Shown in pieces: positions 54,104-62,686 of a DNA stretch of 64,000 bases. The position numbers and the translations under genes were made by a program. The notes beneath the pieces were generated by a model. It was not told the origin of the DNA. It saw only the letters and a program-made list of their open reading frames with translations, and did not search any database. The stretch's first letter is position 1; every line of letters begins with the position of its first letter. Source of the stretch: Bacillota bacterium (GTDB lineage Bacteria; Bacillota; Ch66; Ch109); contig JABLWZ010000021.1 in NCBI GenBank assembly GCA_013178275.1, forward strand, positions 1 through 64,000, read 5' to 3'.

Positions 54104-55126
54104 TTGAAGCAGATACCAGTAAGAGAAGCGGTAGGCATGGTACTATGCCACGACATCACCCAGATCATACCGAGGGTCATAAAAGGGCCGGCCTTTAAAA
54201 AGGGCCACATCATCCAGAGCGAGGATATCCCGATACTGCTGGAGATGGGTAAAGAACACATCTACGTATGGGAAACCAGAGAAGGCCGGGTCCATGAGAA
54301 CGAGGCGGCCGAGAGGCTGGCCCGGGCCGCCGCGGGCGAGGGGATAACCTTCTCCGCGCCGAACGAGGGCAAGGTGACCCTTACCGCCTCCAGGGGCGGC
54401 CTGCTAAAGATAAACACCCCGGCGCTTATAAAGATCAACAGCATCGACCAGGTGATCTTCTCGACTCGGCATACCGACCAGGTGGTCGGGGAAGGGAAGG
54501 CGGTCGCGGGGACCAGGGTGATTCCGCTGGTCATCGACGAGGAGAAGATCAGGAAGGCAGAGGAGATCTGCCAAAAGGCCTTTCCGCTGATCGAGGTCAA
54601 ACCCCTGAAGCGGATCAAGGTCGGCCTGGTGACGACCGGCAGCGAGGTCTACCACGGGCGCATCAAGGACGGGTTCGGGCCGGTGGTCGCGCGGAAGGTC
54701 GAGGCGCTGGGCAGCCGGGTGATGAGACAGATACTGGTGAGTGACGATGTGGACATGATCGTGGAGGCCATCAAGGACTTGTTGGGAGAGGGGGCTGATA
54801 TGATAGCGGTTACCGGAGGGATGTCCGTCGATCCCGATGACCGGACCCCGGCCGGGGTTAAGGCGGCGGGCGGGAGGATCGTGGCGTACGGTGCGCCGAC
54901 GCTCCCAGGCTCCATGTTTATGCTGGCGTATATCGGCAAGACACCGGTGCTGGGGCTGCCGGGCTGCGTCATGTACTCCCGGACGAGCATCTTCGACCTG
55001 GTACTACCGCGTCTTCTGGCAGGAGAGAAGGTTACCCGCCGGGATATAGTCAAGCTGGGACACGGCGGGATGTGTGTAGACTGTCAGGACTGCAGATTCC
55101 CGGACTGCAGTTTTGGAAAGAACTGA
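54104..55126 (+). CDS. Molybdopterin-binding (MoCF-type) protein with Cys-rich tail
   Basis: 340 aa. TTG start with AAAGGGGGGT before it. Residues from about 170 have the MoCF biosynthesis fold: IKVGLVTTGSEVYHGRI, the acidic DMIVEAIKDLLGEGADMIAVTGG and a GLPGCVMYSRT loop like that of MoeA and CinA. The C-terminus MCVDCQDCRFPDC holds four cysteines for a metal or Fe-S site. Proteins of this layout are commonly paired with xanthine dehydrogenase-type enzymes and probably handle or deliver the cofactor. It lies 41 bases upstream of the aldehyde oxidoreductase gene. Confidence 0.8.
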   Translation: MKQIPVREAVGMVLCHDITQIIPRVIKGPAFKKGHIIQSEDIPILLEMGKEHIYVWETREGRVHENEAAERLARAAAGEGITFSAPNEGKVTLTASRGGLLKINTPALIKINSIDQVIFSTRHTDQVVGEGKAVAGTRVIPLVIDEEKIRKAEEICQKAFPLIEVKPLKRIKVGLVTTGSEVYHGRIKDGFGPVVARKVEALGSRVMRQILVSDDVDMIVEAIKDLLGEGADMIAVTGGMSVDPDDRTPAGVKAAGGRIVAYGAPTLPGSMFMLAYIGKTPVLGLPGCVMYSRTSIFDLVLPRLLAGEKVTRRDIVKLGHGGMCVDCQDCRFPDCSFGKN

Positions 55127-55167
55127 AGCGGGCAGACTTAAAAGTTCAAACACAGAGGAGGGAAAAA

Positions 55168-57879
55168 ATGCTTAAGAAAGTCTTGGTAAACCTGAACGGG
55201 GTAGACAAGGCGCTGATCGCCAACCCCGATCGGTCCCTGGCCGACGTGCTGCGCAAGCAGATGATGCTTACCGGCTGTAAAGTGGGCTGCGGTGAGGGGC
55301 TGTGCGGAAGCTGCTCGATAATCATGGACGGGAGGGTAATCCGCTCCTGTATCACCAAGTTCGGCCGGGTGCCCGATGGGGCGGTCATCACCACCATCGA
55401 GGGCATCGGCACCCCGCAGAACCTGCACGCGCTGCAACTGGCCTGGATCCATCACGGCGGGGCCCAGTGCGGTTTCTGCGCTCCCGGTTTTATCGTTTCC
55501 GCCAAGGCGCTCCTGGATTCGAACATCAATCCTACCCGCAAGGAGGTTATCGACTGGTTCCAGAGGCACCGCAACGTCTGCCGCTGCACGGGCTACAAGC
55601 CGCTGGTGGACGCGGTGATGGACGCTGGCCGCCTGCTGCGGGGCGAGATCAAGGCGGAAGACCTGAAGTGGAAGGAAGGCGACAAGGTATTCGGCGGAAG
55701 GTACCCGCGCCCGTCCGCGGTGGCCAAGGTCACCGGCACCTGCGATTACGGCGCCGACCTGGGACTGAAGCTCCCGCCCGATACCCTGCAGATGAAGCTG
55801 GTCCAGGCGAAGGTCTCCCACGCCATCATCAAGGGGATCGACACCTCCGAGGCGGAAAAGATGCCGGGCGTCTTCAAGGTGGTTACCCATAAGGACATCA
55901 AGGGCAAGAACCGCATCACCGGCCTGATCACCTTCCCGACCAACAAGGGGGACGGCTGGGACCGCCCGATCCTCTGCGACGAGAAGGTGTTCCAGTACGG
56001 GGACGCCATCGCGATAGTCTGTGCCGATACCGAGGAGAACGCCCAGGCCGCGGTGGAGAAGGTCAAGGTGGACCTGGAGGTCCTGCCGGCTTACATGAGC
56101 GCACCCGCGGCGATGGCCGACGACGCGATCGAGATTCACCCCGGCACCCCCAACGTCTACTACGAGCAGAAGATAGTCAAGGGGGACGACACCAAGCCGC
56201 TGATGGAATCCCTGCCCTACGTGGTGGAAGGGGAGTACTACCTGCAGCGCCAGCCCCACCTCACCGTGGAGCCTGACTGCGGCTTCGCCTACTACGACGA
56301 TGAGGGCCGCCTGACCATCCACTCCAAGAGCATCGGCATCCACCTGCACCACGCCATGATCGCCCCCGGCCTGGGGATAGAGCCCGAGAAGCTGCGCCTG
56401 GTGCAGAACAACGCCGGCGGCACCTTCGGCTACAAGTTCAGCCCCACCAACGAGGCGCTGCTGGGAGCGGCCTGCATGGCCACCGGGCGACCGGTGTTCC
56501 TGAACTTCAATTACTACCAGCACATCACTTACACAGGCAAGCGGTCCCCCTTCTGGATGAAGATCAAGATGGGGGCGGACGAAAAGGGCAAGATACTGGC
56601 CATGGAAACCGACTACAACGTGGACCACGGCCCGTATTCCGAGTTCGGCGACCTGCTAACCGTCCGCGGCGTGCAGTTTATGGGAGCGGGTTACGGGATC
56701 CCCAACATCCGGGGGATCGGGCGGACCGTCTGCACCAACCACGCCTGGGGCTCGGCCTTCCGCGCCTACGGCTCGCCGCAGAGCTTCATGGCCTCGGAGT
56801 CGATCGTCGATGAACTGGCCGAGAAGATGGGTATCGACCCGCTGGAACTCCGCTACCTCAACGTCTATCGGCCCGGCGACACCACCCCCAACGGCTGCGA
56901 GCCCGACGCCTACAGCCTGCCGGAGATGATCGACAAGATGCGGCCGCTGTATAAGGCCGCCCTGGAAAAGGCCAAGGCGGAGTCGACCCCCGAGAAGAAG
57001 CGGGGGGTCGGGGTCAGCGTCGGGGTATACGGGTGCGGCCTGGACGGCAAGGACAGCTCCACCGCGACGGTGGAACTGACCAAGACCGGCGTCACCGCCT
57101 ACACCTCCTGGGAGGACCACGGGCAGGGTGGAGACATGGGGACCCTGCAGTTCACCCACGAAGCCCTGAAGCCGCTCGGACTGAAACCGAGCCAGATCCG
57201 GCTGGTGCTGAACGACACCGCCATCACCCCCAACAGCGGACCTTCAGGCGGCAGCCGGCAGAACGTGTTCAGCGGCAACGCGATCAAACACGCCTGTGAA
57301 AGACTGCTGCTGGCCATGAAGAAGCCCGATGGAACCTACCGCACCTACGACGAGATGGTGGCCGAGAACCTGCCGCTGCGCCACGAAGGGAGCTGGACCG
57401 CGGTGGACTGCGAGGCCTGTGACGAAAACGGGCAGGGCAACCCCTTCGCCACCTACCAGTACGGGGTGTTCATGTCGGAGGTCGAGGTGGACACCAAGAC
57501 CGGCAAGACCCAGGTGCTGAAGATGACCTGCGTAGCTGACGTGGGCGTCGTCGGCAACTACTCCCTGGTCGACGGCCAGATCTACGGCGGGCTGACCCAG
57601 GGCCTCGGCCTGGCGCTTTCCGAGGACTTCGAGGACCTGGACAAACACACCACCATAATGGCCTGCGGCATACCCTATCCCAAGGATGCCCCGGACTTCG
57701 AGATCATCTATGTCGAGACCCCGCGCGCCAACGGGGCCTATGGGGTATCGGGCGTGGGCGAGATGCCTCTGTCCTCGCCGCACGTGTCGATCATCAACGC
57801 CATCTATAACGCTACCGGCGTCAGGGTCAGACACCTCCCGGCCTATCCCGAGAAGGTGCTGGCGGGGTTGAAAGGGTAG
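55168..57879 (+). CDS. MOP-type aldehyde oxidoreductase (xanthine oxidase family, single chain)
   Basis: 903 aa. N-terminal plant-type [2Fe-2S] (CKVGCGEGLCGSCSII) and second [2Fe-2S] (CGFCAPGF...CRCTG) domains, then the Mo-binding halves; the catalytic glutamate is in GVGEMPLSS near the C-terminus, and the GGTFGYK and AFRAYGSPQ loops face the cofactor. No FAD domain. The size matches the single-chain Desulfovibrio enzyme, which oxidises aldehydes with Mo-MCD. ATG 55168 follows GAGGAGGG. It is the main enzyme of this locus; the true substrate is unknown. Confidence 0.92.
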   Translation: MLKKVLVNLNGVDKALIANPDRSLADVLRKQMMLTGCKVGCGEGLCGSCSIIMDGRVIRSCITKFGRVPDGAVITTIEGIGTPQNLHALQLAWIHHGGAQCGFCAPGFIVSAKALLDSNINPTRKEVIDWFQRHRNVCRCTGYKPLVDAVMDAGRLLRGEIKAEDLKWKEGDKVFGGRYPRPSAVAKVTGTCDYGADLGLKLPPDTLQMKLVQAKVSHAIIKGIDTSEAEKMPGVFKVVTHKDIKGKNRITGLITFPTNKGDGWDRPILCDEKVFQYGDAIAIVCADTEENAQAAVEKVKVDLEVLPAYMSAPAAMADDAIEIHPGTPNVYYEQKIVKGDDTKPLMESLPYVVEGEYYLQRQPHLTVEPDCGFAYYDDEGRLTIHSKSIGIHLHHAMIAPGLGIEPEKLRLVQNNAGGTFGYKFSPTNEALLGAACMATGRPVFLNFNYYQHITYTGKRSPFWMKIKMGADEKGKILAMETDYNVDHGPYSEFGDLLTVRGVQFMGAGYGIPNIRGIGRTVCTNHAWGSAFRAYGSPQSFMASESIVDELAEKMGIDPLELRYLNVYRPGDTTPNGCEPDAYSLPEMIDKMRPLYKAALEKAKAESTPEKKRGVGVSVGVYGCGLDGKDSSTATVELTKTGVTAYTSWEDHGQGGDMGTLQFTHEALKPLGLKPSQIRLVLNDTAITPNSGPSGGSRQNVFSGNAIKHACERLLLAMKKPDGTYRTYDEMVAENLPLRHEGSWTAVDCEACDENGQGNPFATYQYGVFMSEVEVDTKTGKTQVLKMTCVADVGVVGNYSLVDGQIYGGLTQGLGLALSEDFEDLDKHTTIMACGIPYPKDAPDFEIIYVETPRANGAYGVSGVGEMPLSSPHVSIINAIYNATGVRVRHLPAYPEKVLAGLKG

Positions 57880-57926
57880 GACCTTACGGGTTGAGTATAA
57901 TAAAGCATCAGTGGTAAGATAAGGAA

Positions 57927-57978
57927 TAAGCTGTCGATACAGGCAGGCCGGGAATACTGGCCTGCCTGGGACAGCTTA
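57927..57978 (+). repeat. Large interrupted hairpin after the aldehyde oxidoreductase gene
   Basis: TAAGCTGT/ACAGCTTA and inner AGGCAGGCC/GGCCTGCCT arms stack into one long stem. No T-run follows. It may mark processing or partial termination before the next gene. Confidence 0.55.
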
Positions 57979-58033
57979 GGGCGGGATACTTCGGCTGAAG
58001 GGAAAAAGCGATTTATCAGGATAAGGTGAGAGT

Positions 58034-60355
58034 ATGGACCAAAACGAGATGCGCGACCTGGAGAAGAAGTGCATCCAGGAGGAGCCCCCGCCGTGTACCG
58101 CGGTATGCCCGGTCCACGTCGATGTCAGGGGGTTTTTGGGCCGGATGGGAAGGTCCGATTTTACCGGCGCGTACCAGGTTTTCAGCCGCGGCGTTCCATT
58201 CCCCCGCATCATAAGCCGCGTCTGCGATCACCCCTGCCAGGAAGCCTGCCGGCGAAAAGAGGCGGGCGAGCCGATAGAGGTCAATGCCCTGGAGCGTGCC
58301 TGCGTGGAGTACGGCGAGGCCCCCGCTATCGGGCCGGGCCCGCTTATCAAGAAAAAACAGCGGGTGGCAGTGGTGGGGGCGGGACTCAGCGGCCTTACGG
58401 CGGCGCGGGAACTGTCCCGGAAGGGCTATTCGGTCGTGGTATTTGAAAAAAACGATAAGCCGGGCGGGAGGCTGCTGGGGCTCTCTCCGGAGGTCCTGCC
58501 GGGCACGGTTATCGCTGAAGATATGAAGGTATTCGAGGGGCTGCCGGTCGAGTTCCGCATGAGCACGGAGCTGGGATGCGGTTTTACCCTGGAAGGACTG
58601 CTGGGAGAGTTTAGCGCGGTATACCTCGGTCTCGGCCGGGGAAGCGGCATTTCGCTCGACCTGGAGCTGGACGGCCGGGGGATGATAGAAGTCGACCCCC
58701 TGACCCTGGCGGCCAGCCGGGAGGGGGTATTCGCAGGGGGCGGCATGCTCTGCCAAGAGCCCTCCTTCATCGTCTCGGTGTCAGACGGCAAACGCGCCGC
58801 TACCTCTATCGACCGTTATATGCAGCGGGTTTCACTGACCGCCGGGCGAACAAACGAGGGTTCGTTCAAGACCGAACTCTATGTCAACCTGGAGGGGATC
58901 GAACCACTGCCGGTGGTTTCCCCGGCGGACCCGGCGAAGGGGTACGCGCCGGAGGAGGCGGCCGGCGAGGCGGGGCGCTGCCTGCGGTGCGAGTGCCTGG
59001 AGTGCGTCAAGGTATGCGAGTACCTAGAGCGCTTTGGCGGCTACCCTAAGAAGTACGTGCGCGAGGTTTACAACAACCTGTCCATCGTGCTGGGCAACCA
59101 TCCCGCCAATACCCTGATCAATTCCTGCAGCCTCTGTGGGCTGTGCCAGGAGGTTTGCCCCAAGGGACTCCCGATGGGCGAGGTCTGCCTGATCGCCCGT
59201 CGGGAGATGGTCCGCAAGGGGAAGATGCCGCCCTCGGCTCACGACTTTCCCATGCGGGACATGGAGTTCAGCAACGGCGAGGAGTGCACCCTGACCCGCC
59301 ACCAGCCGGGATATGAATCGAGCGGATACCTGTTCTTCGCCGGGTGCCAGCTCACCGCCTCCATGCCCGATCTCGCGGAGAAGGCCTACTCTTACCTTAG
59401 AGAGAGGTTAACGGGCGGGGTGGGGATCATGCTCCGCTGCTGCGGGGCCCCGGCGGAGTGGTCCGGGAGGTCCGCGGCGTTCCAGGAGGGCCTGGAGGAG
59501 ATAAAGCGGCAGTGGCTGGAGATGGGGAGGCCGCGGCTGGTGCTGGCCTGCTCCACCTGCATCCAGATGTTCGAAAAGTACCTGCCGGAGGCGAAGACAG
59601 CGTCCCTGTGGGAGGTCTATGACCGGTCGGGGCTGCCCGAATCGGAGGGCGGCCGGCGGCCGGGCCGGGTGGCAATCCACGACGCCTGCACCAGCAGGCA
59701 CGACCAGCGGGTGCACGGCAGCGTCCGAGGCGTACTCGAGAAGCTGGGCTGCGGGGTCGAGGAGCTGCCGACCAGCCGGGAGACGACCGAGTGCTGCGGC
59801 TACGGGGGTTTGATGATGTTCGCCAACCGGGGGTTGGCGGAGGACGTGGTCCGGCGGCGGGCAGCCGAGGGGGATTCCGACTATGCGGTTTACTGCGCCA
59901 TGTGCCGGGACAACTTCACCGCCCAGGGAAAGAGGACCTATCACCTGCTGGAACTGATCTACGGAACCGCCGACGCGCAATCTCCGCCGAAAAGGGGTCC
60001 CGGGTACACGGACCGGCGGGAGAACCGGGTGAGGCTGAAGAAAAAAATGCTCGCTGAGCTTTGGGGAGAAGCAACGATGGAGAAGGAAAAGTCCTGGGAG
60101 GCAGTCAAACTGGATATCCCGGACCAGGTGCGGGAGCTGCTGGAGCAGCGTTTGATCCTGGTGGAGGACGTCCAGAAGGTTATCGAGTACGCGGAAGCGA
60201 CCGGCTGCAAGCTGCGCGACCGCGACAGCGGGAACTTCCTCGCCTGCCACAAACCCGGTTACGTCACCTACTGGGTGGAATACAGCCCCCGGGGAGAGGC
60301 CTTTGTCCTGCACAACGCCTATTCCCACCGCATGGAAGTGGAAGGCAACCAGTAA
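58034..60355 (+). CDS. Pyridine-nucleotide oxidoreductase fused to Fe-S dicluster and HdrB-like CCG domains
   Basis: 773 aa, several domains: an N-terminal Cys-rich GltD-type [4Fe-4S] domain (CTAVCPVHVDVRGFL...CDHPCQEACRR), a FAD-binding fold (VAVVGAGLSGLTAARELSRKG), a second Fe-S pair around residues 316-380 (CLRCECLECVKVCE; CSLCGLCQEVCPKG), two HdrB-like CCG segments (FFAGCQL...LRCCGAPAE; HDACTSR...TECCGYGG) and a small C-terminal alpha/beta domain. It probably moves electrons between NAD(P)H or ferredoxin-like carriers and the aldehyde oxidoreductase. Homologues occur beside aldehyde oxidoreductases in Desulfovibrio. Confidence 0.82.
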   Translation: MDQNEMRDLEKKCIQEEPPPCTAVCPVHVDVRGFLGRMGRSDFTGAYQVFSRGVPFPRIISRVCDHPCQEACRRKEAGEPIEVNALERACVEYGEAPAIGPGPLIKKKQRVAVVGAGLSGLTAARELSRKGYSVVVFEKNDKPGGRLLGLSPEVLPGTVIAEDMKVFEGLPVEFRMSTELGCGFTLEGLLGEFSAVYLGLGRGSGISLDLELDGRGMIEVDPLTLAASREGVFAGGGMLCQEPSFIVSVSDGKRAATSIDRYMQRVSLTAGRTNEGSFKTELYVNLEGIEPLPVVSPADPAKGYAPEEAAGEAGRCLRCECLECVKVCEYLERFGGYPKKYVREVYNNLSIVLGNHPANTLINSCSLCGLCQEVCPKGLPMGEVCLIARREMVRKGKMPPSAHDFPMRDMEFSNGEECTLTRHQPGYESSGYLFFAGCQLTASMPDLAEKAYSYLRERLTGGVGIMLRCCGAPAEWSGRSAAFQEGLEEIKRQWLEMGRPRLVLACSTCIQMFEKYLPEAKTASLWEVYDRSGLPESEGGRRPGRVAIHDACTSRHDQRVHGSVRGVLEKLGCGVEELPTSRETTECCGYGGLMMFANRGLAEDVVRRRAAEGDSDYAVYCAMCRDNFTAQGKRTYHLLELIYGTADAQSPPKRGPGYTDRRENRVRLKKKMLAELWGEATMEKEKSWEAVKLDIPDQVRELLEQRLILVEDVQKVIEYAEATGCKLRDRDSGNFLACHKPGYVTYWVEYSPRGEAFVLHNAYSHRMEVEGNQ

Positions 60356-60368
60356 GGATGTGAGATGT

Positions 60369-60575
60369 ATGGCGGGGTACGGCCAGACTCAAAAATCTTA
60401 CGAGTGCTTCAGGTGCGGGGTGCCGATAGAGACCGGCCGGGTCACGGTTACCTATATGGGCAGCAGCTTCCCGATAGACCTGCCTCGATGTCCCAAGTGC
60501 GGGCTGGTGCTCATCACCGAGGAACTGGCTCGGGGCAAGATGCTGGAGGTCGAGAAGGCGCTGGAGGACAAGTAA
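60369..60575 (+). CDS. Small zinc-ribbon redox protein (DVU_1557 type)
   Basis: 68 aa. Two CxxC knuckles (CFRCGVPI and CPKCGLVL) spaced about 28 residues apart form a rubredoxin- or zinc-ribbon-like fold, with a short C-terminal helix. ATG 60369 follows AAGGATGTGAG. Its TAA overlaps the next gene's ATG. I recall this as the DVU_1557 family redox protein, always beside the Trs genes. Confidence 0.75.
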   Translation: MAGYGQTQKSYECFRCGVPIETGRVTVTYMGSSFPIDLPRCPKCGLVLITEELARGKMLEVEKALEDK

Positions 60576-61327
60576 TGGAGACCGGAACTGGAGCGCCACG
60601 CGAGGATCGTCCCGGGTACGGATTGGACGCGGTAGAGCCCCGGTCGGGCACCATGCGGCCGGGCGGTCTCCACCTGACCGAGCGGGCGATTGCCCGGTGC
60701 GGGTTCCGGGCTGGGGCGAAGGTCCTCGATGTGGGCTGCGGCAGCGGTGCGACGGTAAGATGCCTGATCGAGCGGCACGGACTGAACGCGGTCGGGGTGG
60801 ACCCCTCGGAGGAACAGCTGGCCCGGGGGCGCGTGATAAATCCCGGCCTGCCGCTGCTGAAGGCGAGCGGGGAGGAGCTGCCTTTCGAGGCCGGGGAGAT
60901 GGATGGGGTGTTTGCCGAGTGCACCCTATCCGTGATGGCTGACCCGAAGAGGGCGCTAGGGGAGTTCGCCCGGGTGCTTGGAGATCAGGGGCTGCTGGTA
61001 CTGAGCGACTTATACCTGCTCGGCCCCCGGGAGGCCGGAAACGGGGACTTCATCAGGGCCGATTACCCATCGGGGCCGGTGACCAGGGATGAGCTGGAGA
61101 CGCGGCTGCGGGCGCGGGGGTTGAACCCGGTCTTCTGGGAGGACCAGAACGAGGCGTTCAAACAGTTTGTGTTCAGGATGATAATGGAGAACGGTTCGCT
61201 GGAAGGGTGCTGGAATAAGTCGCTCGGCGGGGAACTTTCACCATCGACGCTGGATAGAATGAGGCGGGCGCGGCTGGGGTATTTTCTGCTGATCGCCCGG
61301 AAGTCATCAAAGGACGGTTATAGATGA
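60575..61327 (+). CDS. SAM-dependent methyltransferase (DVU_1556/Trs-cluster type)
   Basis: 250 aa class I methyltransferase. Motif I VLDVGCGSGATVRCL is near residue 50, with acidic VGVDPSEEQLARG (motif II) and the SDLYLLGPRE region. The ATG overlaps the upstream stop (TAATG), and the downstream gene overlaps by ATGA, so translation is coupled through the operon. The substrate is unknown. In related clusters it is named DVU_1556 family or TrsM. Confidence 0.78.
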   Translation: METGTGAPREDRPGYGLDAVEPRSGTMRPGGLHLTERAIARCGFRAGAKVLDVGCGSGATVRCLIERHGLNAVGVDPSEEQLARGRVINPGLPLLKASGEELPFEAGEMDGVFAECTLSVMADPKRALGEFARVLGDQGLLVLSDLYLLGPREAGNGDFIRADYPSGPVTRDELETRLRARGLNPVFWEDQNEAFKQFVFRMIMENGSLEGCWNKSLGGELSPSTLDRMRRARLGYFLLIARKSSKDGYR

Positions 61328-62682
61328 AGGATAAAGAAAGGTTCCGGTCAACCACAGAGAGCGTCTGCCCGGAGTGCCTGAGGCGGGTGGACGCCGCCCG
61401 GGTGGCTGAAGGGGACACGGTTTACCTCGAAAAGCGCTGCCCCGAACACGGGGAGTTTCGGACAATCATCTGGCGCGGGGAGCCGGCCTACGACACCTGG
61501 ATCCGGCCCCGGATAACGGTGCCGCCCCGCATGGTCACCAGAGGTGTCGAGCGGGGATGCCCCTTCGACTGCGGCATCTGCTCCGAGCACCGCCAGGACG
61601 CCTGTCTGGTCCTGCTGGAGGTCACCCGGCGCTGCAACCTCCGCTGCGCCTTCTGCTACGCCGACGCGGGGAGCGGGAAAGAGGACCCGGGGCTGCCGGA
61701 GATAGAGGGGTGGTACCGCCGGCTGCTGGAGGCCGGGGTGTCCTACAACGTGCAGCTTTCGGGCGGGGAGCCCACGCTGCGCGATGACCTGCCGGAGATA
61801 ATCGAGATGGGGCGCGGCCTGGGACTGGAGTTTATCCAGGTAAACACCAACGGGCTGCGCATCGCGCGGGAACCGGGTTTCCTGGAGCGGCTGCAGCGGG
61901 CGGGCCTGTCCTCGGTCTTTCTCCAGTTCGACGGCACCGAGGACGCCATTTACCAGAAAATCAGAGGGGAATCCCTCCTTGCAGATAAGCTGAAAGCGGT
62001 GGACCGCTGCGCCGTCCTGGGCATCGGGGTGGTGCTGGTCCCGACCCTGGTCAGGGGGGTAAACCTTGACAATATAGGGGATATAATCGATTTTGCCCGG
62101 CAGCGGGTGCCGGCAGTGCGGGCGGTGCAGTTCCAGCCGGTGAGCTTCTTCGGCCGCTACCCGCAGGCTCCGGCCGACAGCGACCGGGTCACCCTGCCCG
62201 AGGTCGTCCGCATGATCGAGGAACAGACGGGGGGGAAGGTCCGCGGGGAGAACTTGAGTCCTCCGGGATGGGAGAATCCGGCCTGTTCGTTTTACGGCAG
62301 CTTCGTGGTGATGCCCGAGGGAAGATTGATGCCGCTGACCCACCCCGGTTCCCGGACCTGCTGCCAGGACGAGAGGGAGGGACCCGAGGCGGCCCGCAGG
62401 ACGGTCAAGTTCATGGCCCGCTACTGGTCGGCCCAGCCCCAGGAAACGGGCGTTCCCATACCCATCGGGCAGAAGGACTCGCTGGACATCTTCCTGGAGC
62501 GGGTAAAGACCCACACCCTGGTTATCTCGGGGATGGGATTCCAGGACGCCTGGAATCTCGACCTGGATCGGCTAAGGGACTGCTGCATCCATGTCGTCGC
62601 CGGGGACGGCCTGCTGGTCCCCTTCTGCGCATACAACCTCACCGACCGACAGGGACGCCCACTTTATCGGCGAGGAGGATGA
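61324..62682 (+). CDS. trsS: Radical SAM protein TrsS-like
   Basis: 452 aa. The CxxxCxxC triad is CNLRCAFC at about residues 104-111, with the GGEP motif (LSGGEPTLR) after it. The N-terminus has extra cysteines (SVCPECLRRVDA, KRCPEHGEF, GCPFDCGIC) as in the large tetraether-lipid-synthase-like (Tes) group; more cysteines lie near the C-terminus (LRDCCIHVVAG, PFCAYN). Related TrsS proteins are sometimes selenoproteins; this one reads as all-cysteine and stops at TGA 62680. Overlaps the methyltransferase gene. Likely a cofactor- or peptide-modifying enzyme; its substrate is not known. Confidence 0.75.
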   Translation: MKDKERFRSTTESVCPECLRRVDAARVAEGDTVYLEKRCPEHGEFRTIIWRGEPAYDTWIRPRITVPPRMVTRGVERGCPFDCGICSEHRQDACLVLLEVTRRCNLRCAFCYADAGSGKEDPGLPEIEGWYRRLLEAGVSYNVQLSGGEPTLRDDLPEIIEMGRGLGLEFIQVNTNGLRIAREPGFLERLQRAGLSSVFLQFDGTEDAIYQKIRGESLLADKLKAVDRCAVLGIGVVLVPTLVRGVNLDNIGDIIDFARQRVPAVRAVQFQPVSFFGRYPQAPADSDRVTLPEVVRMIEEQTGGKVRGENLSPPGWENPACSFYGSFVVMPEGRLMPLTHPGSRTCCQDEREGPEAARRTVKFMARYWSAQPQETGVPIPIGQKDSLDIFLERVKTHTLVISGMGFQDAWNLDLDRLRDCCIHVVAGDGLLVPFCAYNLTDRQGRPLYRRGG

Positions 62683-62686
62683 GGAT

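Noticed and set aside
55138-56628. 496-codon open frame antisense to the aldehyde oxidoreductase gene
   Set aside because: GC-rich codon use on the real strand produces long open antisense frames; the translation is His/Gly/Val/Leu-rich without family motifs, and the plus-strand gene is certain.
61348-62514. 388-codon open frame antisense to the radical SAM gene
   Set aside because: Same mirror effect; the plus strand carries the complete radical SAM motif set.
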